Of a stretch of DNA of 64,000 bases, positions 1 through 11,814 are shown one piece after another. Position numbers and translations under genes: made by a program. Within the stretch, counting starts at the first letter, position 1. The number at the start of each line of letters is the position of its first letter. The notes under the pieces were generated by a model. It ran no database searches. It saw nothing but the letters and a program-made list of their open reading frames with translations, and was not told the origin of the DNA. The DNA comes from Aedes albopictus (taxonomy: Eukaryota > Arthropoda > Insecta > Diptera > Culicidae). The stretch spans positions 317,637,164-317,701,163 of the forward strand of contig NC_085137.1 of assembly GCF_035046485.1 (NCBI RefSeq). The letters run 5' to 3'.

Positions 1-1440
1 CTTAGGTAAGGGAGTAAACTGCTCCCCAAGGCAGAATACGACCTTAAAATAAGCATCTTTTGAGGTGTAGCATGGTCACCTTGTTGTAAATATTGTTTTA
101 GGATTTATTCAATATAATAGAAAATGTATATAAAATGTACATAAATTGTATAATAAATTCAATATTTTTCATGTTCTTCAATGTTAATTTATTACTCGTG
201 TTAATTTATTTTTCAATTCAATTTATTGTTTTCATTGTCAAATGTACTAGATTCCAAAGTTCACTATAAATGTTTTGCGATATTCAATGTCACCATTCGA
301 AATGACATGCACCGTTAAACCCGCATACAACTTGCATGCAAGTCGCCTTCACAAGTTCAATACATATAAATGAAATCCCTGCTGCTCTATCCACTACACC
401 ACGAAACCCGAACAATCTCGAGGTTCAATGTTCAAGCCCGAACTCTCTCGTCAAAAATAGATCGGGTATTTAAAAATAGATGGAGCGATACAGATCATTC
501 AGATGAGTATGAAAGTGAAAGAGATAGCAATTTATTCGGTTCTCATTCGTGGTTGATGAGAATTGTCGTTTGAAAAGATCGTAAAATTACTTCGGTAATT
601 TTACGTATTTCCGGCCACGAAGTCTTGGGATCCGACCTTATCTGAGGACCTACAGAACTTCTACTCGTCCATTTTGACCTGGACCGTGGAAGAGGCGGGA
701 GTGCGTGTTAAAGTTCTTGTGTCGCGGTGTGTTTAATTAAGTATGTGATTTAAAATGTGAGAAGTCTTTAGATTAAATTAATGTTACTTTTGTTCCTTTC
801 CGTTAGTTAGCCAGTTCAATAACCTAAGCCAAAGGTTAAGTGCGGTCAAGTAGTTTGTGTGTGCGTGTTAGTGAATAGAAAAAGGTAATTGATATTTTTT
901 GTTGTGTGGAGTAAACTTTTTGTTAAACGCGTCAAACAGCCGTTCGACGGCTTTTTATTCAGGATTTGATCCACGGCCGAAAGCTCGGCACACCGCATCC
1001 TTTTCGCCAAACGCGCTCTCGACCCCACGTCGCAGTGTTCAAAAGTCCCGGTTTGAGGGGAAAGCCGGAAGGGAACAACCGTTCCGACAGAGCGGCCGAA
1101 ACCACGTTTTTTCGTCGGCGTTCATGTGGTAGCAACCATACCGACCAAGCCACCGACGACCCCCATCGTCAGCTCCGCCATCGACGAACTTTTTCGGTGA
1201 TCGGAACCTTCACCACCGGAGGCGGCGAGAATCCCACGTTTTTTCTACGTCGGCCATGTGGTAGCCACCTTACCGACGAAGCCATCGACGACCCCCATCG
1301 TCATCGACACCGAGGAGCAACTGCGCCGGTGATCCGGTCCGTTTAGCGACCGGCAGCGAGGAAGGCGCATTTCCCAAACCGCCGCGCGTCGCACGCATTT
1401 GGAGGTAGCGGCGCAATACCACCGTAGGATGCGGTAAGAA
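1..1440. other. Intergenic; no gene recognised; short GC-rich imperfect tandem duplication
   Basis: The first ~600 bases are AT-rich with no recognisable gene. From about 950 to 1430 the DNA is GC-rich and open in several frames. It holds an imperfect direct duplication of about 69 bp (1103-1171 and 1235-1303, period 132 bp) sharing the core CGACGACCCCCATCGTCA. Overlapping ORFs on both strands here look like a by-product of GC-rich sequence. It could be the 5' untranslated part of a transposon, but no family was recognised. Confidence 0.4.
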
Positions 1441-1553
1441 TAGGGCACTGCATGAAATTATCTCCTTCTCTTTCACTCTTGCAGAAATTTTGTAAACAAC
1501 AAGGCCAAGAAACGTCAGAATCCCATACAAAATCAAAACAATGCATTGCCCTA
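1441..1553 (+). mobile_element. 113-bp MITE, copy 1 (TA target site)
   Basis: Terminal inverted repeats start TAGGGCACTGCAT and end as its near-complement ATGCATTGCCCTA (12 of 13 match). A TA dinucleotide lies at each edge, consistent with a TA target duplication. A second copy of exactly the same length and about 90% or more identity lies inverted at 33627-33739. No coding capacity. Confidence 0.8.
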
Positions 1554-2787
1554 TAGCGTGCTTCTTTACCAAGCCGTCCGTCGACCGCCACGCAGTCGCT
1601 TCTGTTTTGTCGACGGCATTGATGAGTAGCTGAAAGGTACCGTGAGTAGACAAAGCCAATCCAAAAATTAACCATGCGCATGCGTTAAACTCCACACACT
1701 AACCGAGCTCGGAAAAGGAAGTTTTTGGATCGATTACTGTCGATAGAACCAGAGTAGGATAACAAATTTAAAATTGCACACATTAGGGAAAGCAAGAAGA
1801 AGAAGCATGGAAAGGAACATGCGTTAATAAACCTAGGTTATCAAATTAAATAAATGTTTCGTTAGTTTTCGTTACCTTCAAACATGCTGTATTTTTGTGA
1901 AATGTTAGTGCTTTCCCTGTAACAGTTTTTTTGGTCTTCGAGATTTCTCACGTTCGCGTCGTTCTACCTGTTTTTTAGTTATTTTTGTACGCCAGGGTAG
2001 ACTGCCTGGGAAATCAGTCTCTCCACTCACGTGTCCGAAGCTAACAGGGAAATTTGAATTGATGAGTTCTTCCAATGATGATACTCGTGAGTGGTGTCTT
2101 TGTGAGTTGGTAGAACGACGGTTAGCATCAACCATATTTTGAGAATCGCTTAAGGCGACCTCTATAAGTGAGATATCTCGATTAGCCGTACTTTTGAGTT
2201 TTCTGTATCGTCCCTAAATCGCTATTTGGTCTCTTATAAAACAAACCCGCCCTGAGGTTGGGTTTCTTGCCGGGCAAACATAACTCGACAGACGGTCCTC
2301 TTCGGAGGTGGCGCTTAAGCCGTCTGTTTTTGGAGCCAGGGAACGAAGCAGAAGACGGGAAAACTCTTAGCCGCAATTTGCGTGCTACAGAGGTTTACGA
2401 CCACATTTGCTTAGCCGGGGCGTTATGCCCCTCTTTCCCCTACTCATTAAATGGAGTGCTGCCTCCCTCCCCATAATACCATGGTCGTCATATTTGAATG
2501 ACCCCTGATATAGGAAGCGTAGACATCAACAACCATGCGTCTCCATGTGCGCCTCAATCTCGTTGGAAACACTTGGCTGATAATAAAATCACCAGAAAAC
2601 CTTAATTGCAAGCACGAAAAACTGGAAGTTGCCAATTTTGATTGAGAAATCAAAAGATTTTTCGTGGGTTTGGTGGCCAGCTTCTAGAAGAATGTTCGAT
2701 GGAAACATATCTTGACACCATTCACCTATAGTAATGATCAAGTCCCATTCAGGAATGATTTTATGAGTTGGGCTGTTTTACCCCATC
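1554..2787. other. Intergenic, nothing recognised
   Basis: No convincing ORF, RNA gene or repeat boundary. A small inverted pair (ACAGACGG / CCGTCTGT) lies near 2290-2325. Confidence 0.35.
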
Positions 2788-3090
2788 ATGACATTTTGGG
2801 CTTTGTTCCGCTACTTGGGCTCACTGGTGACCGCCGACAACGACACCAGCAGAGAATTGCAGAGACGCATTGTGTCAGGAAATCGTGCTTACTTTGGACT
2901 CCGCAGAACTCTACGATCGAACAAAGTTCACCGTCATACAAAGTTAACTATCTACAAAACGCTGATTAGACCGATGTTCTTCTATGGACACGAAGCATGG
3001 AACCAACGTGCAGAGGACCAACGCGCCCTTGAAGTTTTTGAACCGAAGGTGTTGCGTACCATCTACGGTGGAGTGCAAATACACGAATGT
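2788..3090 (+). pseudogene. RTE-clade LINE fragment (reverse-transcriptase C-terminal part)
   Basis: The plus-strand frame reads YLGSLVTADNDTSRE, NRAYFGLRRTLRSN, KLTIYKTLIRP and VLRTIYGGVQ. These are the thumb and C-terminal motifs of RTE-type non-LTR reverse transcriptases. They match, almost residue for residue, the larger minus-strand element at 30336-32010. The fragment lacks the endonuclease and palm domains and stops just after the VLRTIYGG motif, so it is a dead internal piece. Confidence 0.75.
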
Positions 3091-3102
3091 ATCGCATATT
3101 GA

Positions 3103-4000
3103 CGCCCGCGATTGACATCCGCACTTGTACTGATTGCCCATTTGAAAAGGCAAATCTTCTAGGCTCTGTGTTCTTTCGCAACGATCCCTCTATGACATTC
3201 CGCGACACGAACTTCACGCATAATGAACAATTATGTGCTGTTTTATAGGTATGATGTTTTAGGGCTACCATCTTAACAGCATTGAAAATCAGGACATTTG
3301 ATGTATTTTCTAAAAAATGAGTGAAACTCATTGGATATGTTAGGAATTTTTGACATTAAGACGTCCTATATCAGGGAATGCCTAGCTAAATCAGGACGAA
3401 TACTAACCCTATGCTGTTTCCATCTGCAGAAAATTCGTGTCCAGTTCAGCCCCTTCAGAAAATCCGTAATTTCCAGCCAGAATAGATGTGGGCTGCCCCG
3501 TATTAACGAATATTTCGCGAACGATGATAATTATGTATGATCAAACGACAAACGAAGTAAAGCGATAAACGATACCCTACGCCTAGCAGTGAAACTGGGA
3601 AAATACTACCTGGGCAAAGAGCACAATCCGTCTGTATTTTAGAATAACTAGCCACAGAAGTCCAATAATGTCGCGACTGTTCGTGTGACTAACTTCTAGT
3701 TTGCCACACCCTTACGGCGTCAGTAGCGGTACTAGAAGTGTCAAATAAATTTTGTTTACCAAAACAAAAGATGTTCTTCAAGCTGGACTCTTAAAAACAA
3801 TCAATATTTACAATAAAAGTTATGATTCAATTAAAAAGGAAAAGTGACTACAGCGCCATTGGAGTTCTAGTGTATTTCTATCGTCTGTATCCAATTGACA
3901 CGACCTGTATGGGTTTGGAAACCTCTTACAGAGCTTGTTGGCACTTAAAAGCTGTTAAATGACTTATGTAACGCTTGCAATAGTGCTTAATGGTTATGTG
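3103..4000. other. Intergenic, nothing recognised
   Basis: AT-rich with no gene, tRNA-like box or clear repeat edge. Confidence 0.35.
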
Positions 4001-4350
4001 AGTACCCGAGTAGAGGAAAAGAGCTCAATAATAGCATATTTTGATATGGAGATCAAAAAGTGATATGGGTTTGATTGACATAAGAGATAAAAGATCTAAA
4101 AACAAAATCAAAAATTTACTCCTGGAGCATCATTATCAAATCATATTTAGATTTTGTGCGATCTAACCAATAGCAGCGAGCTATTCGTATGATCTTAAAA
4201 TATCAAATTTTGATATTGTTCAGATGTGACAGGAACATTTTTCAGATCTTATTTTCAGATATTTTATCTCTTATATCAATCAAACCAATATCATGCTGTG
4301 AGTGAGTATGTATGTGTGATCGTGAGTATTTTACCTCTACCCGGGTAGTA
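4001..4350. mobile_element. Imperfect foldback MITE of about 345 bp
   Basis: The left end (CCCGAGTAGAGG) and right end (CCTCTACCCGGG) are inverted. The arms can be followed inward over about 100 bp, for example TTTGATTGACATAAGAGAT on the left against ATCTCTTATATCAATCAAA on the right. Boundaries are approximate and the target duplication is unclear. Confidence 0.55.
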
Positions 4351-5166
4351 TCTTTTATGCCATCCACAAAAAAGCGCCATGAATTCTAATTGACGAGAAG
4401 TTTCTTGTGATTTTTTTCGAAGTTGGTTATAAAAAAAATCAATGAAAGATTAAATAAAACACAAACAACGACTTATTGCTCCGGTGTTAATTAGTTTTAT
4501 TTTCTCAATCATGTTGCACATCAAGTAGACTTCAATTTATCAGCAAACTTTTTTTTTCTAGGTTCAGAGATCTGATAATCGATTGCACCTTTTGTCAGAA
4601 CGTTCAATTTCAAGCTTTTGCTTCATCACGCATTAGGATTCCTAAAGTTTCGGAATCAATTTTACTTAAGTTTCCACCGAACGTTTCCGTCTCGGTTTGC
4701 AAAGTAATACTTGAATCTGCGAGCATTTGTTACTATGTATTCTATCTGAGAACATCAGTGTTACTTTAAATTTTATTTAGAAACATTTCATCCAATCCTG
4801 AGTTACCGAATTGAGAATAAATGCTTTTCGAGGTAGGGTGTGTTATGTGTTTTCTTAAATTTCCATTTCTTAATTTACATAACAGAGAATAAGTTTTTGC
4901 TTTGTCATAATCCAAACGAAAGACTTATATTTTCCTGGTAGCGATACTGAGTCGACTTCCTCTGTAATACTTTCTATCATAGTTTACATAAGTAGGTAGT
5001 TGCTTTTGTTCGTTCAGTATGATAGGAGGCAGATAACATTAAAGACTTTGGCGTGCATGCTTAAATCTATCTAAACAGGGTGAGATTGAGAAAAATGATT
5101 TCCACGTTGATTCCTAATTGGTTTTAGAGTAGCTATAAATAGTTAAATGCTAGTTGGTTTATCAAT
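4351..5166. other. Ldh 3' flank / 3' UTR region
   Basis: Downstream of the minus-strand Ldh stop codon there is no other ORF. On the minus strand an AATAAA hexamer lies at 4777-4772, about 390 nt after the stop, and another near 4500. Both are candidate poly(A) signals. Confidence 0.4.
4772..4777 (-). terminator. Candidate Ldh poly(A) signal AATAAA
   Basis: Canonical hexamer on the minus strand, about 390 nt past the Ldh stop codon. It was chosen by position only; an alternative lies near 4500. Confidence 0.35.
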
Positions 5167-5331
5167 TTAAAACTTAATTCCGGCCTGAACTTCAGCCATG
5201 ATGCGTGCCGATTCCTGCAGCTTCTTGGTTTCCGCTTCAGTCAGGATCTGCTTGACGACATGAGTGACGCCGTTTCTGCCGAGGACGCATGGCAGCGAAA
5301 GGTAGACTTCATCAGTGATTCCTTGTTCGCC
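5167..5331 (-). CDS. Ldh: Ldh coding exon 4 (C terminus)
   Basis: Acceptor TTCTCTTCAG then 55 codons including TAA. Contains [14 protein letters not shown] and ends QAGIKF. Splicing out the 66-bp intron restores the exact spacing found in other LDHs between VSTLV and the GITDEV segment. Confidence 0.96.
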   Translation of the reverse strand, partial: GEQGITDEVYLSLPCVLGRNGVTHVVKQILTEAETKKLQESARIMAEVQAGIKF

Positions 5332-8300
5332 CTGAAGAGAAGAAGGAAATATTTGAAGGTTGGTTGGATGGAAGTGCTGGTGTTCAGAATAACTTACGTT
5401 AACCAATGTGGAAACGGCATGAACGTTGTAAGTATTTCTGAGCAGAGCCGAGGCCAACGAAGCAACGCTCAGACCAATGGCCCAGGAAGTGTAGCCCTTC
5501 AGTCGGATAACTTCGTAGGCACTGTTGACGACTTCGTGGTGCAGTTCACCCCACTTTTCGTCATCATCGGCGGTGCCAATGGCAGGGTTGAGTTCCGAAA
5601 GGCGGACACCGGCAACGTTGACTCCGGACCACACTGGGACCGAGCTGTCACCGTGCTCGCCGATGATCCAGCCGTGGCACGAGGTCGGGGCCACTCCCAA
5701 CCGCTGGGACATGAGGAAACGGAAGCGGGACGAATCCAGGTTGGTTCCGGAGCCGATGACACGGTTCTTGGGCAGGCCTGACAGTTTCCACGCCACGTAG
5801 GTCAGGATGTCGACTGGGTTGGATACAACCAGGAGGATGCAGTCAGGACTCAGCTCGACCAGCTTGGGGATGATGCCCTTCAGGATGTCGCAGTTACGCT
5901 GGACCAGGTTCAGACGGCTTTCGCCTTCCTTCTGGCGCACACCGGCGGTGATGACGATCAGGCGGGATCCGGCAGAGACGGCGAAATCTGAAAAAAGCAT
6001 GATTATAATAAGTGTTTTAACCCTAGTCGTGCATTGAGGTCATTGTGACCCCTAAACGTGCACTAGGTCAGCGAGGTGCGCGAAGAATGTTAAAATGTTA
6101 GCAACAGAATTCCAAACTTTCAGATTTCCAAACTTTCAGATCGCACGACCCCCTTTTGCTAGCAAACGTAGTTTTCGCGACCCCCCATAGAAATTCCCTC
6201 ATTTTGTAGTCTGTTACAGTAAAAAAAAATCTGTCCTTCGCGACCCCCTGGATGAAGGCTGGCGACCCCCCTGGGGGGTCGCGACCCACATTTTGGGAAA
6301 CCATGACTTAGAGCAACATGTGTTCTGTCGAAAAAGGCCAACCAGAACACAAAATTGTTGTAGTAAATACAAGAAATATCAAAACTCCTGGCTTTTATTT
6401 TGGACCATTCTTTGTGGTGATGGTGATCAGTGTAGTTTGTTCCTGCAGTGCAGTGATAAATAACCAATAATTGTGTGTGAAATAGTGAATTTGCCGCTAG
6501 AACAAAGTTTCTACTGCGAGCATAATAGTGTTTTAAAGCGGGATAAGTAGGAGGCGATTTGTCTCTGGTGCTTGTTCTCGTTTAAAGCGCTGTTTGCAGT
6601 TCAGAAGGAATTTCTCGGCCTATCTTGATGCATGGGAAATTCCTTGCCTGAATCGCCCAAGAAACCGTTTTTCTTCCATCGCAGTACGCAGTTGCGAAGA
6701 AATGAAAATTCAAATGGCCGTCACCGTAGAAAGTTTCTGCCAGGAATCGCTCAAGAAGTTTCTTGAGCGATTCCTTTTGAACTCGAAACTGCGCTTAATT
6801 GTGGATTTATTTTTGCCCCAGCACCGGCTGGCGGCTGGTAAATTTTTGATTTGGTTTATTGTCTCTTCTGTGTTAGCGTTGCGTGCATGTTTTTGTCTGT
6901 AATATCGTGTATGTGGTAAGCTAGCGAGATGGCTGAGTGTGTATGCGGTAGTTCTATACTACCGTCGGACATACCAACTGCTTGCTCGATGTGTTCAAGA
7001 GTGTACCATTACAAGTGCACTCCTCTGACGAAAGCTGTAGCAAAGCTGGTCAGTGAGAACGAAAGTCTGCAATTCAAATGTAGTAATTGTTTATCGAGCC
7101 AGTGTTGTGGCGAGCAGAATTTGGCGCCCTCGACCGTCCAAAAGTTCGAAGAAGAGTTGAAGAAGATTTCTTCTATTTCTGACTCGATCAGTGGCGTTCG
7201 AGAGCAAATTGCTGCTCAGATAAATGACGCGTTAAAGGCCGGGATGGAAGAATTGGGGAGAAGTATGAATAGCGCTATGGAAAAGGCGGTTTTAGAACTT
7301 AGTAAATCTGTGAGCAAAGAGTTGGATAATATGAAAACTTCATTTTTTGAATTGAATCCGTTAAAAAAAGTAGCTGTAATGAATGTTCAGCAAGGTACAT
7401 CGAGAACGGCTTCGGAGCCGGGCCTGAATCCCAGAGGCAAAAAACGTAAGGTTAATGAAGACGTTGACGTCACGTCAGATGATGTTTTTGTTGATAATAT
7501 TAGCTTCGCGGATGTAGTAAAAAGTAAAAATGGGACTAAAAGTAATAATAAAAGTTACAGAAAGAAGAGCACTGCCAAAGAAGAAGTGGTTCGTAAGGCT
7601 CGTCCTGTTATTGTGATTAAACCAAAAGAGTCCAATCAGAGTTGTGAGGATACTCGCAAAGTTTTGAACAGTAAACTAGATCCAAAAAAACACAAAATTA
7701 GTAACTTTAGACACGGGAAAGATGGCTCTATTATTGCTGAGTGTGCAACAGGATACAATGTTAATATTGTGAAAGATGACATTCAAAGCGATTTGGGTGA
7801 AAACTACAATGCAGTTGTTCCCTCATCGGTGCCGAGGCTTAAAGTGAAGGGCATGAGCGAGAAGTTTTCCTCCGATGACTTCATTCAGATTTTGAAAGAT
7901 CAAAATGAAGACATCGCAATAAATGAAGTAAAAGTAATAAGAATGTATGAAAATCCACAACTTAAGTACAATAAATACAACGTGATAATTGAGGTCGATA
8001 AAGAGACCCACAGTTGTTTGTTGACCGCGGGAAAAGTTTTTATTAAATTTGACCGTTGCCGTGTTGTTCCCGAGGTTCATGTTTTGAGATGTTTCAAATG
8101 TGGAGAATTCGGGCATATGAGCATGAATTGCAAAAATAGTGAAGCATGCTCTAAATGCAGTGGAAGTCACAAGACATCCGAATGTACGTCAACTGTTTTG
8201 AAATGTATTAATTGTAACAAAATAAATATCGAGCGTAACATGAACTTGGACGATAACCACGGTGCATTCAGTCATGAATGTGAAGTTTTTAAGAAATTGT

Positions 8301-11300
8301 ATAAAAAGAAAAAAAGCAGCCTACATTTCAATGAATAGCAACCAAGTTCCAGTAGAAATGTGAATCAATTCGATATTTTGTATTTTAATATAGCCGGGTT
8401 ATCTACAAACTACGTAGAATTACGTCAGATTGTGGAAGAAAAGCGTCCATTTTTAGTATTTTTGTCAGAAACGCATATTGTTGATGTGAATGCATTTGAT
8501 CAGTATAGTATACCGGGATATAATGTGGCTGCTTGTGTATCACATTCGAGACATACTGGCGGAGTTGCTATTTATGTCAAAGAATCAGTTCAGTACAAGC
8601 TTCTATTAAACGAGGCTTGTGAAAGCAATTGGCTCTTAGGCATTGCAGTTTTACGTGGCTTGAAGATGGGTAATTATGGTGTTTTATATCACTCTCCCAG
8701 TGCTAATGACCAGCGTTTTATTCAAATTTTGGAAAACTGGCTTGAGACGTTTTTAGATTCAGGTAAATGTAATGTACTTGCTGGCGACTTTAATATCAAT
8801 TGGTGTGACAATCCGAATTCGAATCATTTGAAACGGCTAGCAGACTTTTATAATTTGAAACAAAAAGTAAATGATTTTACGCGTATTGCCCAACACAGCA
8901 AAACTCTAATTGACCATGTTTATTCAAATTTTGATACTGTAAATGTTGTTGTAAGTCCAGAATTAAAAATAACTGACCATGAAACTTTAGTAATTAATAT
9001 TGACGAAAATGACAGAGAGGATTGTAATGTTGTAAAATTAAAGTGTTGGAAGAAGTACTCAAAACAAGCACTTTCGAGTCTTGTTGCAAGAGGTGTGGAT
9101 TTTCATACTAACGACGGTTCTTTAGATCGGAAATCAGCTGTTCTAACTGACGTCTTGAAAACCTGTACCAATCAACTAGTCGAAAATAAAGTTGTTACAT
9201 TAAAAAATACGAACAGCTGGTACAATTTGGATCTACTGCGTCTTAAACGCAAAAGAGACAAATTGTACAAAAAATGGCGTAGAAATGAAAATTTTAGAAA
9301 TTGGCAAAGGTACAAGGTCGCGCGCAATAAATACTCGCAATTGGTTAAACAAACTCGTTGCGAGTATGTTCAGAGGAAAATTGATCAGCATCAAAACAAC
9401 AGCAAAGAGTTATGGAAAATTTTAAAGTCATTGTTAAAACCTAGTACATCAAAACCGCGGTCCATAACCTTCAATGGCACATTAGAAGAGTCTGAACAAG
9501 TAATAGCGAGTAGATTTAATGAATATTTCGTCGATAGTGTTTTATCTATTAATCAATCAATTGAATTAGTAGATAAGCCTGACGAAATACAACAGCCGAT
9601 TAGCATCAATAGTATATTTGAATCTTTTCACCCAATAACTTTGGAAGAACTAAAAAATATTTGCTTTTCTATGGGCAAAACGGCTGGCGTAGATAATGTA
9701 AATGCGAGAGTAATACAGGATTGCTTTGATGTCATTGGACACAATCTGCTGGACCTGATTAATGAATCGTTACAAACTGGGCACGTGCCGCACGTTTGGA
9801 AGGAATCCATAGTGATTCCAATTCAAAAAGTTGCTGGAACGATTAAAGCCGAAGAGTTTCGTCCCATCAATATGTTGCACACATTAGAAAAAATTTTAGA
9901 ACTTGTTGTAAAAGGCCAGCTGTTAGCATATCTAAATAGTAATAATTTGCTAATACCAGAGCAATCGGGATATCGGGAAGGTCATTCCTGTGAAACCGCA
10001 TTGAACTTGGTGCTAGCGAAATGGAAAGAAAATGTAGAGCGTAAAGATACTATTGTTGCGGTTTTTTTGGATCTGAAACGCGCTTTTGAAACGATTTCTC
10101 GGCCCTTGTTGTTGGAAACAATGAAGCGCTTTGGAATTTCGGGTTCTGCATACAAATGGTTCGAAAGCTATTTGTCTGACAGAACTCAACGGACTGTTTT
10201 TAATGATTCGATTTCGAGCCCCGTGGTTAACAGCCTAGGCGTGCCACAGGGGAGTGTATTAGGGCCCGTTTTATTCATTATGTACATCAATGACATGAGA
10301 CGAGTCTTACGGTTTTGCGATATTAATGTTTTTGCCGATGATACCGTGATATTCATTGCAGCAAAAGATTTGAGGGAAGTCGTTTCACATATGAATGCAG
10401 ATTTACGTTCTCTGAGTAAATGGTTGAAGTACAAACAGCTGAAATTGAACATTAGTAAAACTAAATTCATGGTTATTTCGCGGAGTCGAGTTAACTCTGA
10501 AGTCTCTGTAGAAATTGATGGTGAGACGATTGATCGCGTGCGCGAAATTAAATATCTTGGCGTGATTATTGACGACAGACTAAAGTTTGACGCTCACATC
10601 GACAATGTCATCAAGAAAATAGCCAAAAAGTATGGTATTCTATGTCGATTAAAAAACGATTTGACTATTGCTAGTAAAATACAGTTGTACAAATCAATCA
10701 TTTCTCCACACATTGAGTTCTGCCCGTCCATTTTGTTTTTAGCTAATGAAACACAAATATCAAGGCTACAGCGTTTGCAGAATAAAATAATGCGGTTGAT
10801 TTTAAGATGTAACAGATTCACTTCCTCAACTTTTTTGTTGGACGCCCTTCAGTGGTTGTCAGTGAAGCAAAGAATTGTGTATTTAACATTGGTGTTCATT
10901 TTTAAATTAAAGAATGGTATGCTGCCTAGATATTTGTGTGACCGAATTGAAAGAGGAAGTGACATTCATAGTTATAACACTAGAAACGCGGATCAAATAC
11001 GAACACCCCACTTTTTGCATGGTGCTTCACAAAATTCCTTGTACTATAAAGGTATAAATGTTTTCAATTCGATGCCTGACCACATCACGAATGCAGCAAC
11101 TCTATCACAGTTTAAGAGACTATGTATTTCACACGTAAAAGCTGCTTTTTGAACAGCTACTCTGTTGACTTTTTATTCTTGACTAGATTTTGTATCTTGA
11201 CGAAGTTTACCAACGGATATTTTTGTGGACAATTTATATTTTGTAATAGGAGGCACGAACAAACTATAATGGTCGCCCCGATGATGATGATGGATTTTAT

Positions 11301-11782
11301 ATTTGTTGACGTAGTATTATTAACTGAACTTATTTTGTGTAGTCTACAAAAGTTTGAGTCTCGCGCGCGGTAACAGGTATAAATGACATTTTTGTATTTA
11401 TTTATCATATGGAATATTTGTACTGTTGAAGGATTCTGTAGATTAGTAGTGAGTTGTCTAGTTGAATGTCGGGAATTTCTTGAGAATGAGAATATTGCCG
11501 ACTGTTTTGACATCGCGCGAACGTTATCAATCCTCGCAATATTTTTGATTTTCTGATCTTTCATGATCACTAGTAACGCTTGCAAACATCTGTAGTTGAG
11601 AGCAGCAGTATTTTGAAATTTATGTTTTTGCTGTATAGTATGACAAATTATAATGTTGTTTATATCTGTAATAAGAATCAGACCGTATTTAGTTTGCAAA
11701 TCTGATTTCATTGATCATTATTAATAATTATCTTAAAGATATATCGTCTAGCTCAAACCTTTGTAGGGGTATGTGGCGGGAC

Positions 11783-11814
<32 letters not shown>

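Noticed and set aside
5260..6037. Several plus-strand and alternative minus-strand ORFs over the Ldh exons
   Set aside because: They are shadows of the high-GC Ldh coding sequence; the Ldh frame carries all conserved residues.
6017..6060. Second piggyBac-like insertion at TTAACCCTAG
   Set aside because: Only one end is visible; no inverted partner with TTAA was found nearby.
8360..8362. GTG as a genuine start codon of LINE ORF2
   Set aside because: GTG initiation is rare in eukaryotes, and the frame is open back to the ORF1 stop; kept only as an alternative.
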